64,000 bases of DNA from Chloroflexota bacterium (GTDB lineage Bacteria > Chloroflexota > Anaerolineae > Anaerolineales > Villigracilaceae). Shown in pieces: positions 8,899 to 18,001 of this stretch (positions within the stretch are counted from its first letter, which is position 1; each line of letters starts with the position of its first letter). The notes under the pieces were generated by a model. The model did not search any database. It was not told where the DNA came from and worked only from the letters and a program-made list of their open reading frames with translations. A program made the translations under genes and the position numbers. The DNA is taken from positions 78,607 to 142,606 of the forward strand of contig JACRLC010000015.1 of assembly GCA_016235425.1 (NCBI GenBank), written 5' to 3'.

Positions 8899-9246
8899 CT
8901 ATTTATCTCTTAACCCTGCCAGCAATTTTTCGATGTGATCGGCGTTTTCGGGGGTCGGGTCCCAGTGGAAACGGAGGCGCGGGAAGGCGCGCAATTCCAC
9001 TCTCGCGGCAAGAGTCCGCCTCAGGAAACCGGAGGCAGATTCAAGTCCCGCGAGAACGTCTGTAGATCGGGATGTGCCTTCAATGGCCGAGACATATACG
9101 TCTGCAAAGGCAAGCTCCCTGTCTATCCTAACGTCGGTTACGAATATTTGTTTTAGACGCGGGTCGCTGATCTCGCGGATAAGCAGTTCCGAAAGTTCCT
9201 GGCGGATGCGGTCCGCAATACGTTGTAATCGAATTCCTGATGGCAT
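8899..9246 (-). CDS. rbfA: 30S ribosome-binding factor A
   Basis: A 115-residue protein of the usual RbfA size with one KH-like domain. It has the N-terminal RLQRIADRIRQELSELL, the ISDPRLKQIFVTDVRIDREL segment and the C-terminal LRFHWDPTPENADHIEKLL. It helps late maturation of the 30S subunit. It lies downstream of infB with an 82-base gap, as in most bacteria. Confidence 0.95.
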   Translation of the reverse strand: MPSGIRLQRIADRIRQELSELLIREISDPRLKQIFVTDVRIDRELAFADVYVSAIEGTSRSTDVLAGLESASGFLRRTLAARVELRAFPRLRFHWDPTPENADHIEKLLAGLRDK

Positions 9247-9328
9247 ATCTCTATTTCACCACAAACAAATGCACGCAAAGGTTAGCAGAAAAGCATTAGA
9301 GGATGGTTAATGGGCGGCTTGCTATAAC

Positions 9329-11107
9329 TTACGAAGATTTTTCCACAACGTAGCAAACCAACTGGTCGCCGGGCTGGATGTCATTGAAGCTCTTGAAGCC
9401 CACACCGCACTCGAAGCCCTGACGGATTTCCTTCACGTCATCCTTCTCGTGGCGCAGGGAAGAGAGATCGCCTTCGTAGACCAAATCGGCGCCGTGATAC
9501 AAGCGGACACGCGCGCCGCGCTTCAATTCGCCGTCGGTCACTTTGCATCCCGCAACGCGGCCAAACTTGGAGGCGGTGAAGACCTGCAAAACCTGCGCGC
9601 GCCCAATCACTTTTTCAACGACTTCCGGTTCGAGCATACCCTTGAGGGCTTTTTCGATGTCTTCCGTCATACGGTAGATGATCTCGTACAGGCGGATGTC
9701 CACGCCTTCCTTTTCCGCGAGACGGCGGGCGGCCACGTCGGCTTGCACGTTGAAACCAATGACGATGGCTGTGGAGGCCGAAGCCAGCATGACGTCGTTC
9801 TCGCCGATGTTTCCGGTTTCCGCATACAGGATTTTGATCCCGATCTCACCCTGGCCGAGTTTGTTCAACTCGACCACGATTGGATCGAGCGAGCCTTGCA
9901 CGTCGGCTTTGACGATGAGGTTGAGTTCCTTCGCTTCACCGGCCTGGACGTTTGCAAACAGATCTTCGAGTGAGACTTTCTTCTTTGTTTGCGCCTTGGA
10001 CTTGGCCGATTCCATGCGCTCAGCCACGATCTGGCGCGCCTCTTTTTCCGATGCGACCACCTGGAAGATGTCGCCGGCGGCGGGGACATCGTTCAATCCC
10101 AACACGGAGACAGGCGTGGACGGCCCGGCCTTCTTTACCGGCTTGCCCTTGAAATCGGAAATGGCGCGCAGTTTGCCGTGTGACGTCCCTGCCACGATGA
10201 TATCGCCCGCATTCAGCGTTCCATTCTGGACGAGCAAAGTGGCAAGCGTGCCCCTGCTTTTGTCCACTTCCGCTTCGATGACGGTTCCGATCACCTTGCC
10301 GTTCGGGTTGGCTTTAATGTCGTTGCTGTCGGCCACGAGCAAAATGCCCTCGAGCAGATCGTCAATGCCTTTTTTCTGCTTGGCAGAGACCGGCACGACC
10401 ATCGTATTTCCGCCCCAGTCATCCGGGACGAGTTCCTGCTCGGCGAGCTGTTGTTTGACGCGCTCCGGGTTGGCGTTCGGTTTATCCACCTTGTTCAGGG
10501 CCACGATCATCGGCACACGCGCGGCTTTGGCGTGCGCGATGGCTTCCTTCGTCTGGGGCATCACGCCATCATCCGCGGCAACGACGAGGATCACGATGTC
10601 CGCGCCCTGGGCGCCGCGTGCGCGCATTTGCGTGAATGCCGCGTGGCCGGGCGTATCCAAGAACGTGATCAAGCGTCCCTTATTTTCCACTTGATACGCG
10701 CCGATATGCTGTGTAATGCCGCCTGCTTCACCCGCGGCCACGTCAGTCTGGCGGATGGCGTCCAGCAGGCTGGTCTTGCCGTGATCCACGTGGCCGAGGA
10801 TGGTCACCACCGGCGGGCGATTAATCAGCTTTGAAGCATCCTCCCCGGCAATGGCCTGACGCCAGAGCGGCACTTCGCCGGTCTCTTCCTTCAACGCCTC
10901 TTCCACAATTTCAGGGACGGCTTCAAAACCGTATTCGGCCACCACAATCGCGGCGGTATCAAAATCCACCGCCTGATTAATGGTCGCCATCACACCATTC
11001 GACATTAACTTTTTGATGAGATCAATGGGGCTTTTTTGGATCATCTGCGCCAAATCGCGGATCACGATGCTGGACGGCAGTTCGATCTTGTGTCCGTTGC
11101 TGCTCAT
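9329..11107 (-). CDS. infB: Translation initiation factor IF-2
   Basis: A 592-residue IF-2 with a short N-terminus (an IF-2 N domain, then directly the G domain) and none of the long repeat-rich extension of enterobacterial IF-2. G1 is GHVDHGKTSLLDAIR, G3 is DTPGHAAF and G4 is NKVDK; domains II-IV follow to the end. I use the ATG at 11107 rather than the upstream start at 11131, because a strong AAGGAGGT lies just before it on the minus strand. It brings initiator tRNA to the 30S subunit. It is preceded by ylxR and nusA in the same orientation. Confidence 0.96.
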   Translation of the reverse strand: MSSNGHKIELPSSIVIRDLAQMIQKSPIDLIKKLMSNGVMATINQAVDFDTAAIVVAEYGFEAVPEIVEEALKEETGEVPLWRQAIAGEDASKLINRPPVVTILGHVDHGKTSLLDAIRQTDVAAGEAGGITQHIGAYQVENKGRLITFLDTPGHAAFTQMRARGAQGADIVILVVAADDGVMPQTKEAIAHAKAARVPMIVALNKVDKPNANPERVKQQLAEQELVPDDWGGNTMVVPVSAKQKKGIDDLLEGILLVADSNDIKANPNGKVIGTVIEAEVDKSRGTLATLLVQNGTLNAGDIIVAGTSHGKLRAISDFKGKPVKKAGPSTPVSVLGLNDVPAAGDIFQVVASEKEARQIVAERMESAKSKAQTKKKVSLEDLFANVQAGEAKELNLIVKADVQGSLDPIVVELNKLGQGEIGIKILYAETGNIGENDVMLASASTAIVIGFNVQADVAARRLAEKEGVDIRLYEIIYRMTEDIEKALKGMLEPEVVEKVIGRAQVLQVFTASKFGRVAGCKVTDGELKRGARVRLYHGADLVYEGDLSSLRHEKDDVKEIRQGFECGVGFKSFNDIQPGDQLVCYVVEKSS

Positions 11108-11252
11108 AAGCCACCTCCTTCTGGAATGCAAACCGGCAATAAATCTGCCGATTTAATCTTGGAAATCACAACGAGTGCCGCAACCACATTATAAATTCAA
11201 TGAAGTTGCGGTACGAGTGCCTATGAGCGCGTGGCTAATCGTTCACATCGGC

Positions 11253-11555
11253 TTACTCGTTGGCCTCTGCTGTTTGCGGCAGAGATTCCATAAATGTTAC
11301 AAGTCGCGCGCGGTCTTCAGTGCTCAACTCAGTCTTTAATGCATGCGCCAGTGCGCCTTTCAAACCGCGCTCCCAGCAATCACGCTGGTCGTGCAAATAC
11401 GCACCCCTCCCGGCCACTTTGCCGGTTGGGTCAACCTGTACCCCGTCTGCGCCGCGTACGACTCGCACCATCTGCCGTTTCGGCATGACTGTGCGGCAGC
11501 CCACGCAGGTTCGCTGGGGCACATGTTTTACACGGGTTACAGGTTTCTTAGACAT
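11253..11555 (-). CDS. ylxR: YlxR family RNA-binding protein (DUF448)
   Basis: A 100-residue basic protein with the family signature RTCVGCRTVMPKRQMVRVV and GRGAYLHDQRDCWERG. In other bacteria YlxR sits between nusA and infB, binds RNA or nucleoid, and affects RNase P or transcription. Here it is in exactly that position. About 80 bases separate it from nusA and 145 bases from infB. Confidence 0.92.
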   Translation of the reverse strand: MSKKPVTRVKHVPQRTCVGCRTVMPKRQMVRVVRGADGVQVDPTGKVAGRGAYLHDQRDCWERGLKGALAHALKTELSTEDRARLVTFMESLPQTAEANE

Positions 11556-11634
11556 ACTCCTGAAAGACTTCGGAAGTCTGCTTTGACAATGTTCAACTGG
11601 AAGTCTCTAAAAGACTTTCGAAGCCTGAATGAGA

Positions 11635-13497
11635 CTACCATTCCTCGCCGCCATCGCCATCGCCGCGTTTATGCTTCTTGCGGCCCACGACTTCGCCGAG
11701 ATCCTCATCGAGCACCAATTCGACGCTTGCCTTCTTTTTCTTCTTACCCTTTTTCTTGTCGCCGCTGTCTTCGTCAGTCTCTTCGCCGGATTGGAAGATT
11801 TCAGGCTTCATCTTGAACAACTCATCCAGTGAGACGCCGTCCTTGGCATGTTCATCTTCCACGGCTTCGACGGCCTTCTTCGCTTCCTTCTTGGCCTCAG
11901 CCTGCTTCTCCGCAACCGGCTTTTCCTCCGCTGTGGCAGGTTCCGCCACAGCCTCCGCAACAGGGGCCTCTTCCGCTTTGACGGGTTCAGGCTCAGGCTC
12001 GGGGAACTTCAGCGCGGCCAGCGACTCTTCGATGTTTTGCATGGCCTTCGGTCCAACGCCGGGCAGTCCCAACACCTTGTTCGCGTCGGACTTGAGCGCG
12101 AGCATCAGATCGCCCACGGTCTCGAAGCCAGCCTCGACGAGGATGTTGAAAACGTGTTCCTTCATACCGGCCTGTTCGAGCGGCATCTGGAAGGCGGCGG
12201 TGGGCACTTCGGCGCGTGCCGCAGTGGTGCGTTCCTCCTCGGCGCGGACAGCCTCTTCCTTGATCTGGATCGTGCGGCGTTCCACGCGGTCCACGAACTG
12301 GCCGAGGGCGGTGTATTCTTCGGGTGTGATTGGGCGGCCTTCCGCTTTTTTCGCCAGGATTTCCTGGATCTGCGGTATGGCTTCCGCCGCGGCAGGCAAC
12401 AGCGCGGCCAGAGATTGATCGCCCTGCAGCTTATTGAGCGAATCGCCTGCGGCCTCGGTGAGGGACTTGATGTCAATGCGCCAGCCGGTCAACTTCGCGG
12501 CCAGCCTTGCATTCTGTCCATCGCGGCCAATCGCGAGACTGAGTTGATCTTCACCGACCACAACCGTCGCAGTGCGCGCGCCTTCATTATCTGCAAGATA
12601 CACACCGCTGACGCGCGCCGGGCTGATGGCTTTGGAAATATAAACAACGGGATCCTGGTCCCATTGGATAATGTCGATTTTCTCGTCGTGCAATTCCTTG
12701 ACGATGGCCTGGATACGCACACCCTTGATGCCCACACATGCGCCCACCGGGTCAACGCCCGCCTGTGTGGCTGAAACGGCCACTTTGGCGCGCGCCCCCG
12801 GTTCGCGTGCGATGGCGCGGATCTCGACAATGCCGTGATAAATTTCTGGCACTTCGTTCTCGAGCAAGCGGCGCAGGAAATTACGATGCGCGCGTGAGAG
12901 AATGATCTGCGGACCGCGTGAGCCGTCCTTCACTTCCAAAACAACCGCGCGGATGCGGTCGTGTAATTTCAATCGTTCGCCGGGGACTTTCTGGTTATTG
13001 GGCATCACACCTTCGGCCTTCATATCCAGACCGATGGTCGCGCCCTGCGCGTTCGTGGCTTGCACAATGCCTGAAACGATCTCGCCCACCTGCCGCTCGA
13101 AATACTGCATCTGGTTCGAACGCTCTGCCTCTCGGATGCGTTGCTGGATCACCTGGCGCGCGGTCTGCGCGGCCACGCGGCCAAAGTCTGCGGGGGTGGT
13201 TTCGACCACCACCATGTCGTTGAGTTGGGCTTCAGGGTTGACCTTGCGTGCAACTTCCAACAACACTTCCGTGCGGTCGTCTACAACGTCATCCACCACT
13301 TCCTTCTCAGCATAGACGGTGACTTTCCCCGTATCGGGGTCAACCTTGGCTTCAACATGCTGCGCGGTGGAAGCATTGACTGCGCGCCGGTAGGCCGAAA
13401 CCATCGCCGACTCGATCGCGGTCAGGATCACTTCCCTGGAAAGTTGTTTCTCTTCCAGCACTTCATTGAATGCCAGGGCAAACTCGTTTTTCGTCAT
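11635..13497 (-). CDS. nusA: Transcription termination/antitermination protein NusA, with long charged tail
   Basis: A 620-residue NusA. The N-terminal RNAP-binding domain is followed by S1 and two KH domains ([18 protein letters not shown] and [20 protein letters not shown]). After the KH region comes a helix-hairpin-helix-like segment ([17 protein letters not shown]). An unusual tail of about 115 residues, rich in E, A, K and P, then ends in poly-K and GDGDGG. The ATG at 13497 is chosen over the longer frame because GGAG lies just upstream and the residues [17 protein letters not shown] match the family start. rimP, normally upstream, is not found there; a MITE-like repeat occupies the space. 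Confidence 0.95.
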   Translation of the reverse strand: MTKNEFALAFNEVLEEKQLSREVILTAIESAMVSAYRRAVNASTAQHVEAKVDPDTGKVTVYAEKEVVDDVVDDRTEVLLEVARKVNPEAQLNDMVVVETTPADFGRVAAQTARQVIQQRIREAERSNQMQYFERQVGEIVSGIVQATNAQGATIGLDMKAEGVMPNNQKVPGERLKLHDRIRAVVLEVKDGSRGPQIILSRAHRNFLRRLLENEVPEIYHGIVEIRAIAREPGARAKVAVSATQAGVDPVGACVGIKGVRIQAIVKELHDEKIDIIQWDQDPVVYISKAISPARVSGVYLADNEGARTATVVVGEDQLSLAIGRDGQNARLAAKLTGWRIDIKSLTEAAGDSLNKLQGDQSLAALLPAAAEAIPQIQEILAKKAEGRPITPEEYTALGQFVDRVERRTIQIKEEAVRAEEERTTAARAEVPTAAFQMPLEQAGMKEHVFNILVEAGFETVGDLMLALKSDANKVLGLPGVGPKAMQNIEESLAALKFPEPEPEPVKAEEAPVAEAVAEPATAEEKPVAEKQAEAKKEAKKAVEAVEDEHAKDGVSLDELFKMKPEIFQSGEETDEDSGDKKKGKKKKKASVELVLDEDLGEVVGRKKHKRGDGDGGEEW

Positions 13498-13718
13498 GAT
13501 ACTTGCTCCATTACTCCTACAAAGTACCGCATAAATAACCAAACTGGATTTGCCAGATCTTCCCGCGATTTTTGTCAAAAAGCCTGGTTACTTATGCAAC
13601 AAGCGGTATTTACAAGCAGAAAAGTGGGGGTTGCCCACTTCTCGTTGCTTCCGGTATTGGTTCTGCGTGCAGGAGGATTCTAGCACATGGGGGATAAGAT
13701 GGGAAGGGTATAATATTG

Positions 13719-13896
13719 GTGATTACCCACAAGTCCGTATCCGACATTCAAAGCCTCAAAGCCAGAGCATTCTGCCGCGAATTTCGCTAATTCACACGGA
13801 TTTTTAAAACCAATTCGCGAAAATTCGTGAAATCCGCGGCTGAGGTTTTGCTTTTTTTCTCTGAAATTGGCGGGCGTAAAAGATGTGGGTAATCAC
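13719..13896. repeat. MITE-like element, full copy (178 bp)
   Basis: Perfect 13-base terminal inverted repeats (GTGATTACCCACA at 13719-13731; its complement at 13884-13896) enclose a large imperfect palindrome rich in CGCGAATT-type words. The first 136 or so bases recur at 22823-22958 with only seven differences, without indels. There is no coding potential. A TATAAT box lies immediately to the left (13709-13714). This looks like a non-autonomous mobile element; I cannot tell which transposase moved it. Confidence 0.8.
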
Positions 13897-13944
13897 TAGG
13901 AAAGTTGAAATCGTCAAGTGGAGTAAAATTGCGCAGGAGATTCC

Positions 13945-15009
13945 ATGCCGCCATTCCTGCAATTTCTAATTCGCCGCATTTTGCTCGCACTGGCCTCGTT
14001 GATGATCATCACCATGTTGTTGTATGCGGGAATGATGATAACGCCGCCGGAAGCGCGCGCTCGTTTGTATTTGCCGCCGGGCAAGGGAGGCGAGAGAACC
14101 ACCGAAGCTGTGATTGATGGATATATCGAAAAATATCACCTGGACGAACCGTATTTGATTCAATACGCTTACTGGGTGCGTTCACTGCTGAAAGAATCGT
14201 GGGGATATAGTCCGACATTGAACAAGTATGTTTTGCCTTCTCTTTTGCAACGGACTCCGGTTACGCTTGAATTGGCTTTGCTTTCCCTAATTCTGCTCGT
14301 CCCATTGGGACTCGCCAGCGGATTGATTTCTGGTTGGAGGCCTCGTCAGGCTTTCGACCATGCTTTTCGGTCTGTGGCTTTCATTGGCACCTCCACGCCT
14401 CCATTCATTCTGGCGATGGTGCTTCTGTCCATTTTTTATATCAACCTCGGGTGGTTTGGGCCGGGGAGGTTGGATGCCGAGCTGATCTATGAGCTTTCCA
14501 GTTCGTCCTTTCGAACTTATACCGGAATGCTGACCATTGACAGCCTGCTCAACGGCAGGTTTGATATTTTGATTAATGCCTTGCAGCACCTCGCGATGCC
14601 GGTCATGACGCTGTCCGTTTTTCATTGGGCTACGCTTGGACGGATCACCCGCGCCACCATCATGGGCGAGAAAAACAAGGAATACATCATTGCGGCAAAA
14701 GCACGCGGCGTCAGGGAAAATCGTTTGATATGGCGCCATGCCCTGCGCGCTGTATTAGCCCCCTCACTGACAACCATGGGATTATCCGCCGCTTCCATCG
14801 TGACGGGTATCTTTGTTGTTGAGATCATCTACAACCTGAAAGGCGTGTCAGAAGTCATCGTAGTTTCGATGCGGAGCGCGCCGGATGCCCCCGCCGCGCT
14901 TGGCTTTGCCGTTTACAGCGTCATCATGGTCATTGGTCTCATGCTTTTTCTAGACGTTCTGCAGGCCGCGCTTGACCCCCGCGTCCGTGAGGAGGTCTTG
15001 AAGGCATGA
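13945..15009 (+). CDS. ABC transporter permease, DppB/OppB type
   Basis: A 354-residue inner-membrane permease of the peptide/nickel transport family. An N-terminal membrane anchor (FLQFLIRRILLALASLMI) is followed by an external segment and about five further membrane spans. The EAA loop reads EYIIAAKARGVRENRLIWRH. A good AGGAGA precedes the ATG. It overlaps the next permease gene by four bases (ATGA). No ATPase or substrate-binding protein gene is adjacent, so the partners must be encoded elsewhere. The substrate is not predictable. Confidence 0.92.
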   Translation: MPPFLQFLIRRILLALASLMIITMLLYAGMMITPPEARARLYLPPGKGGERTTEAVIDGYIEKYHLDEPYLIQYAYWVRSLLKESWGYSPTLNKYVLPSLLQRTPVTLELALLSLILLVPLGLASGLISGWRPRQAFDHAFRSVAFIGTSTPPFILAMVLLSIFYINLGWFGPGRLDAELIYELSSSSFRTYTGMLTIDSLLNGRFDILINALQHLAMPVMTLSVFHWATLGRITRATIMGEKNKEYIIAAKARGVRENRLIWRHALRAVLAPSLTTMGLSAASIVTGIFVVEIIYNLKGVSEVIVVSMRSAPDAPAALGFAVYSVIMVIGLMLFLDVLQAALDPRVREEVLKA

Positions 15010-16382
15010 GGATCATCCGTCGCTTTTTCTCGTACTGGCAAAATTGGCTTGGTGTTTTTCTTCTTTTGGCATTTGTTTTTGTCGCATTAGCCGCGCCCAT
15101 CCTGTCACCGGCAGATGCCAAAACCACGGGGACGTTTAAAACGGTTGGCCGCGCTACCGATTTCATCCCGCATCCACCGGATGAGAAGGCGTTGCTCGGT
15201 ACTCTGCCCGGGCAGGTGGATGTGTATCACACATTGATCTGGGGGACGCGCGATGCCATGCAGTTTGGCCTGATGGTTGCCGTCGGAGCATTTTTATTCG
15301 GGGTCATATTCGGGGCGGTTTCGGGTTATGCGGGCGGAATGCTCAATGGTTTCATGATGCGGCTTTCCGATGCTTTTCTGACCTTCCCGTTGATTGCAGG
15401 CGTTGCCATTCTTCAACAACTTGTAGCGATCACCATTGAGTCGATGGGCGGCATATTTTATTTCAATGTAGCTCGCTTCGGAAGAGTGGTCTATTTCCAG
15501 TTCGAACCGCCGGCCTGGGTGAATTTTCTCATGGATGTGGATCCGCTTTTGATCTGCCTCATCATCTTTTCGTGGGTTCCTTACGCGCGCCTGGTCAATA
15601 CGATTGTCATGACGTTGAAGCGCTCGGAATTCATCCAGGCGGCGCAGGCGCTGGGGGGCGGCCCGTTCTGGGTCATCCGGCGTCATCTCCTCCCGAATTC
15701 GATTGGTCCCGCACTGGTGCTGGCCGCGCGCGATGTGGGGAATGCCGTTATTCTTCAGGCCACTTTCACGTTTATCGGTATGGGCAGTGTATCTTCATGG
15801 GGATTGTTGCTTTCCATGGGGCGCGACTGGGTGATTGGCCCGGGCGGAAATGTTTTTCAATACTGGTGGGTATTTATACCTACCACACTCGTTGTGATGT
15901 TGTTTGGAATTACCTGGAATATCATCGGCGATGGCTTGAGCGACGCGTTCCATCCTGATTCGGGCAAGAGGCGGTTTGTCTTTGCGGATATTCAAGTGGA
16001 GCCGGGAGTGGTCGATTCCATTCAAGACCGTCGAGCGGGTCAATACGTTCAACCCAGGCATCTGGTTGGGCGGCCTATTCCACCGCCTCATCCTGAGACT
16101 CAAATATCTGTCAGGAACTCCATCATTCTTCAGACTGCCAGGGATGCCGTGATAAATAAAAACCTGCCGAAAGCGCTGGAAGCGTACGTTTTTTTAATCA
16201 AACGTTCAAGACTGCTGGATGTAGTTATAAAAGATCTCACTGCTCTCGTGCGATTATTTTCAACCGAACCGCAATTATGGAAAACGCTGGGCGACGCCCT
16301 GGCTCGTTCAGGCAACCAGGATTTTGCAAACAAGGCGTATGCCCAGGCCGAAGTTGTGGCGAGGAAACATGGCCAGGGTTAA
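15006..16382 (+). CDS. ABC transporter permease, DppC/OppC type, with C-terminal helical extension
   Basis: A 458-residue protein. Residues 1 to about 320 form the DppC-type permease: an N-terminal anchor, the EAA loop (EFIQAAQALGGGPFWVIRRH) and the end GDGLSDAFHPDSGKRR. The family normally stops there. Here 135 more residues follow, including ARDAVINKNLPKALEAYVFL and LWKTLGDALARSGNQDFANK, which look like a pair of TPR-type helical hairpins. The extension would be cytoplasmic. It has the ATGA overlap with the DppB-type gene, so the two permeases should form a heterodimer. Confidence 0.9.
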   Translation: MRIIRRFFSYWQNWLGVFLLLAFVFVALAAPILSPADAKTTGTFKTVGRATDFIPHPPDEKALLGTLPGQVDVYHTLIWGTRDAMQFGLMVAVGAFLFGVIFGAVSGYAGGMLNGFMMRLSDAFLTFPLIAGVAILQQLVAITIESMGGIFYFNVARFGRVVYFQFEPPAWVNFLMDVDPLLICLIIFSWVPYARLVNTIVMTLKRSEFIQAAQALGGGPFWVIRRHLLPNSIGPALVLAARDVGNAVILQATFTFIGMGSVSSWGLLLSMGRDWVIGPGGNVFQYWWVFIPTTLVVMLFGITWNIIGDGLSDAFHPDSGKRRFVFADIQVEPGVVDSIQDRRAGQYVQPRHLVGRPIPPPHPETQISVRNSIILQTARDAVINKNLPKALEAYVFLIKRSRLLDVVIKDLTALVRLFSTEPQLWKTLGDALARSGNQDFANKAYAQAEVVARKHGQG

Positions 16383-16427
16383 TGGGCTTGACTCATCGAG
16401 TTTGTTTGACTTACGATTGCTTTATTA

Positions 16428-17687
16428 ATGGATAACCTGCGCCGCCTCATTTCTGACCCTGACCTGCTTCCGTTACCGAAGCATGATCTCATCCGCCGGA
16501 TCGCGGACCAATCTGCCGCGCTGGGAATGCCTTGCTGCCTCGTGGGCGGATTTGTGCGCGACGTGTTGCTGAAACAACCGCTCAACGACTTTGACATCGT
16601 GATGGAAGGCGATGCAATTAAATTAGGAAAGGCGCTGGTCAAGGAATTCGGCGGGAGGCTCACCACGCATTCCAAATTCAAAACCGCGACATGGTTCATC
16701 GGCGATAACGAATTTCTCGACCTCATCACTGCACGCTCGGAAACTTACACTCAAGCTGGCGCATTGCCTACCGTCAAACCATCCACCGTTGAAGATGACC
16801 TGCGCCGCCGCGACTTTACGATCAACGCCATGGCAATGCGGATTGACGGCGATCACTTCGGTGAATTGCTCGATCCATTGAATGGACAGAAAGATTTGCA
16901 AGCTGGGATAATCCGCGTTTTGCATCCCCGTTCATTTGTGGACGATCCCACGCGCATGTTACGCGCGGTCAGGTATGAGAAGCGGTACGGATTCCAGATT
17001 GAGGCAGGAACATTGCGCCAGTTCAATGATGAAGCGCGCTTGGTTCTGTCCCAACTCAGCGGCGAACGCCTGCGCCACGAATTTGACTTGATGTTCGATG
17101 AAGAAAATGCCCTGTCTATGCTTGCGCGCGCGTCGGAGTTGGGATTACTTCAACCCATTCATTCAGTTTTGGCATGGGATGAAAAAATTAAAGCGCGATT
17201 TCTTCTCTTCCTCGAGAATAGACTTCCCGTAACCCAACTGCATCTGTGGGCGGTTTGGCTGATGAGCTTATCTTCGGCTGAGATCAAATCACTGGGCAAA
17301 CGGCTGGATTTCACGGCTGAGACTTTGAAATGTGCGCTGGCGGCTTCCTCCATTTTTCAAAGCCTGAATGCAATCCCTGATATGAGGCCGAGTCAATGTA
17401 CGGAGTGGCTGGACGAAATGCCTGTTGATGCGGTGTTCGCTGTCTCCAAGTCTATCCCGCAGGAGAAGCCGCGTAAAATGCTTGATACTTATCTGGCAAA
17501 GTGGATGCACATCAAAGTCCATACCGCCGGCGATGACTTAAAAAAACGCGGCCTTCCACCTGGGCCGAAATACAAGGAAATCCTCCGCCGCCTGCGCGCC
17601 GCCTGGCTGGATGGGGAGGTGGAATCGGTGGAGCAGGAAGAACGGTTGTTGGATATATTGCTGGAAAATAAAGGAGCGACTCGTTGA
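16428..17687 (+). CDS. CCA tRNA nucleotidyltransferase / poly(A) polymerase family protein
   Basis: A 419-residue class II nucleotidyltransferase. The catalytic head shows CLVGGFVRDVLL and the metal site DFDIV, then RRDFTINAMA and LHPRSFVDDPTRMLRAVRYE. The C-terminal part is helical and without an HD motif. It adds or repairs the 3' CCA of tRNAs, or could be a poly(A) polymerase; I favour CCA addition by general similarity. The stop codon lies in the loop of the terminator that follows. Confidence 0.88.
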   Translation: MDNLRRLISDPDLLPLPKHDLIRRIADQSAALGMPCCLVGGFVRDVLLKQPLNDFDIVMEGDAIKLGKALVKEFGGRLTTHSKFKTATWFIGDNEFLDLITARSETYTQAGALPTVKPSTVEDDLRRRDFTINAMAMRIDGDHFGELLDPLNGQKDLQAGIIRVLHPRSFVDDPTRMLRAVRYEKRYGFQIEAGTLRQFNDEARLVLSQLSGERLRHEFDLMFDEENALSMLARASELGLLQPIHSVLAWDEKIKARFLLFLENRLPVTQLHLWAVWLMSLSSAEIKSLGKRLDFTAETLKCALAASSIFQSLNAIPDMRPSQCTEWLDEMPVDAVFAVSKSIPQEKPRKMLDTYLAKWMHIKVHTAGDDLKKRGLPPGPKYKEILRRLRAAWLDGEVESVEQEERLLDILLENKGATR

Positions 17688-17702
17688 GCCGCTCCTTTTA
17701 TC
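17670..17702. terminator. Terminator hairpin at the end of the CCA transferase gene
   Basis: A perfect 9-base-pair stem (17670-17678 with 17690-17698) encloses an 11-base loop that contains the TGA stop. The 3' arm ends in CCTTTTATC. The 5' arm begins with an A run, so it may also serve the converging emfourin gene, whose end is at 17702. Confidence 0.78.
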
Positions 17703-18001
17703 TATCTCGCCCTTGCCCGCGCGGACAAATCAATCAGCAACGGACGCAATCTCTCCGGCGCGGTCGTATCGCTGGTGTGGACGGTGTGCTGGCGCGTGTC
17801 GGTGGTCACGGTGATGGTGTAGAGGAATGAATCAGGGACGGGCGGTTTGGCGGGGGAGTCTGGAAGGTTGAAGAAATCCGATTCGTCAATCAGCAGGCTG
17901 AGGGTCTGGGCTTGATCGGGCGGAAGTTCATCCAGATTTAGATTTAAGGTGACTTTCCGTCCCATGAATCCGCCGGAACGTTCAAATTCAATCCTAGTCA
18001 T
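17702..18001 (-). CDS. Emfourin-like inhibitor of protealysin-type peptidase
   Basis: A 99-residue protein without signal peptide. It begins MTRIEFERSGGFMGRKV and contains LIDESDFFNLP and SFLYTITVTTDTRQHTVHTS, which match the emfourin family pattern. Emfourin is a cytoplasmic protein inhibitor of the M4 peptidase protealysin, usually encoded next to the peptidase. Here its ATG overlaps the peptidase stop codon by four bases (ATGA), so the two should be made together, probably in fixed ratio. The assignment rests on motif recall plus this context. Confidence 0.82.
   Translation of the reverse strand: MTRIEFERSGGFMGRKVTLNLNLDELPPDQAQTLSLLIDESDFFNLPDSPAKPPVPDSFLYTITVTTDTRQHTVHTSDTTAPERLRPLLIDLSARARAR

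Noticed and set aside
9678..10694. Long open frame opposite infB
   Set aside because: It lies fully antisense to the conserved G-domain of IF-2, has Ser/Pro-rich low-information content and no domain; it is a product of codon bias.
11556..11634. Regulatory hairpins between ylxR and nusA
   Set aside because: Several short AGACTT/AAGTCT pairings exist but none is long or followed by a U tract; they are too weak to annotate.
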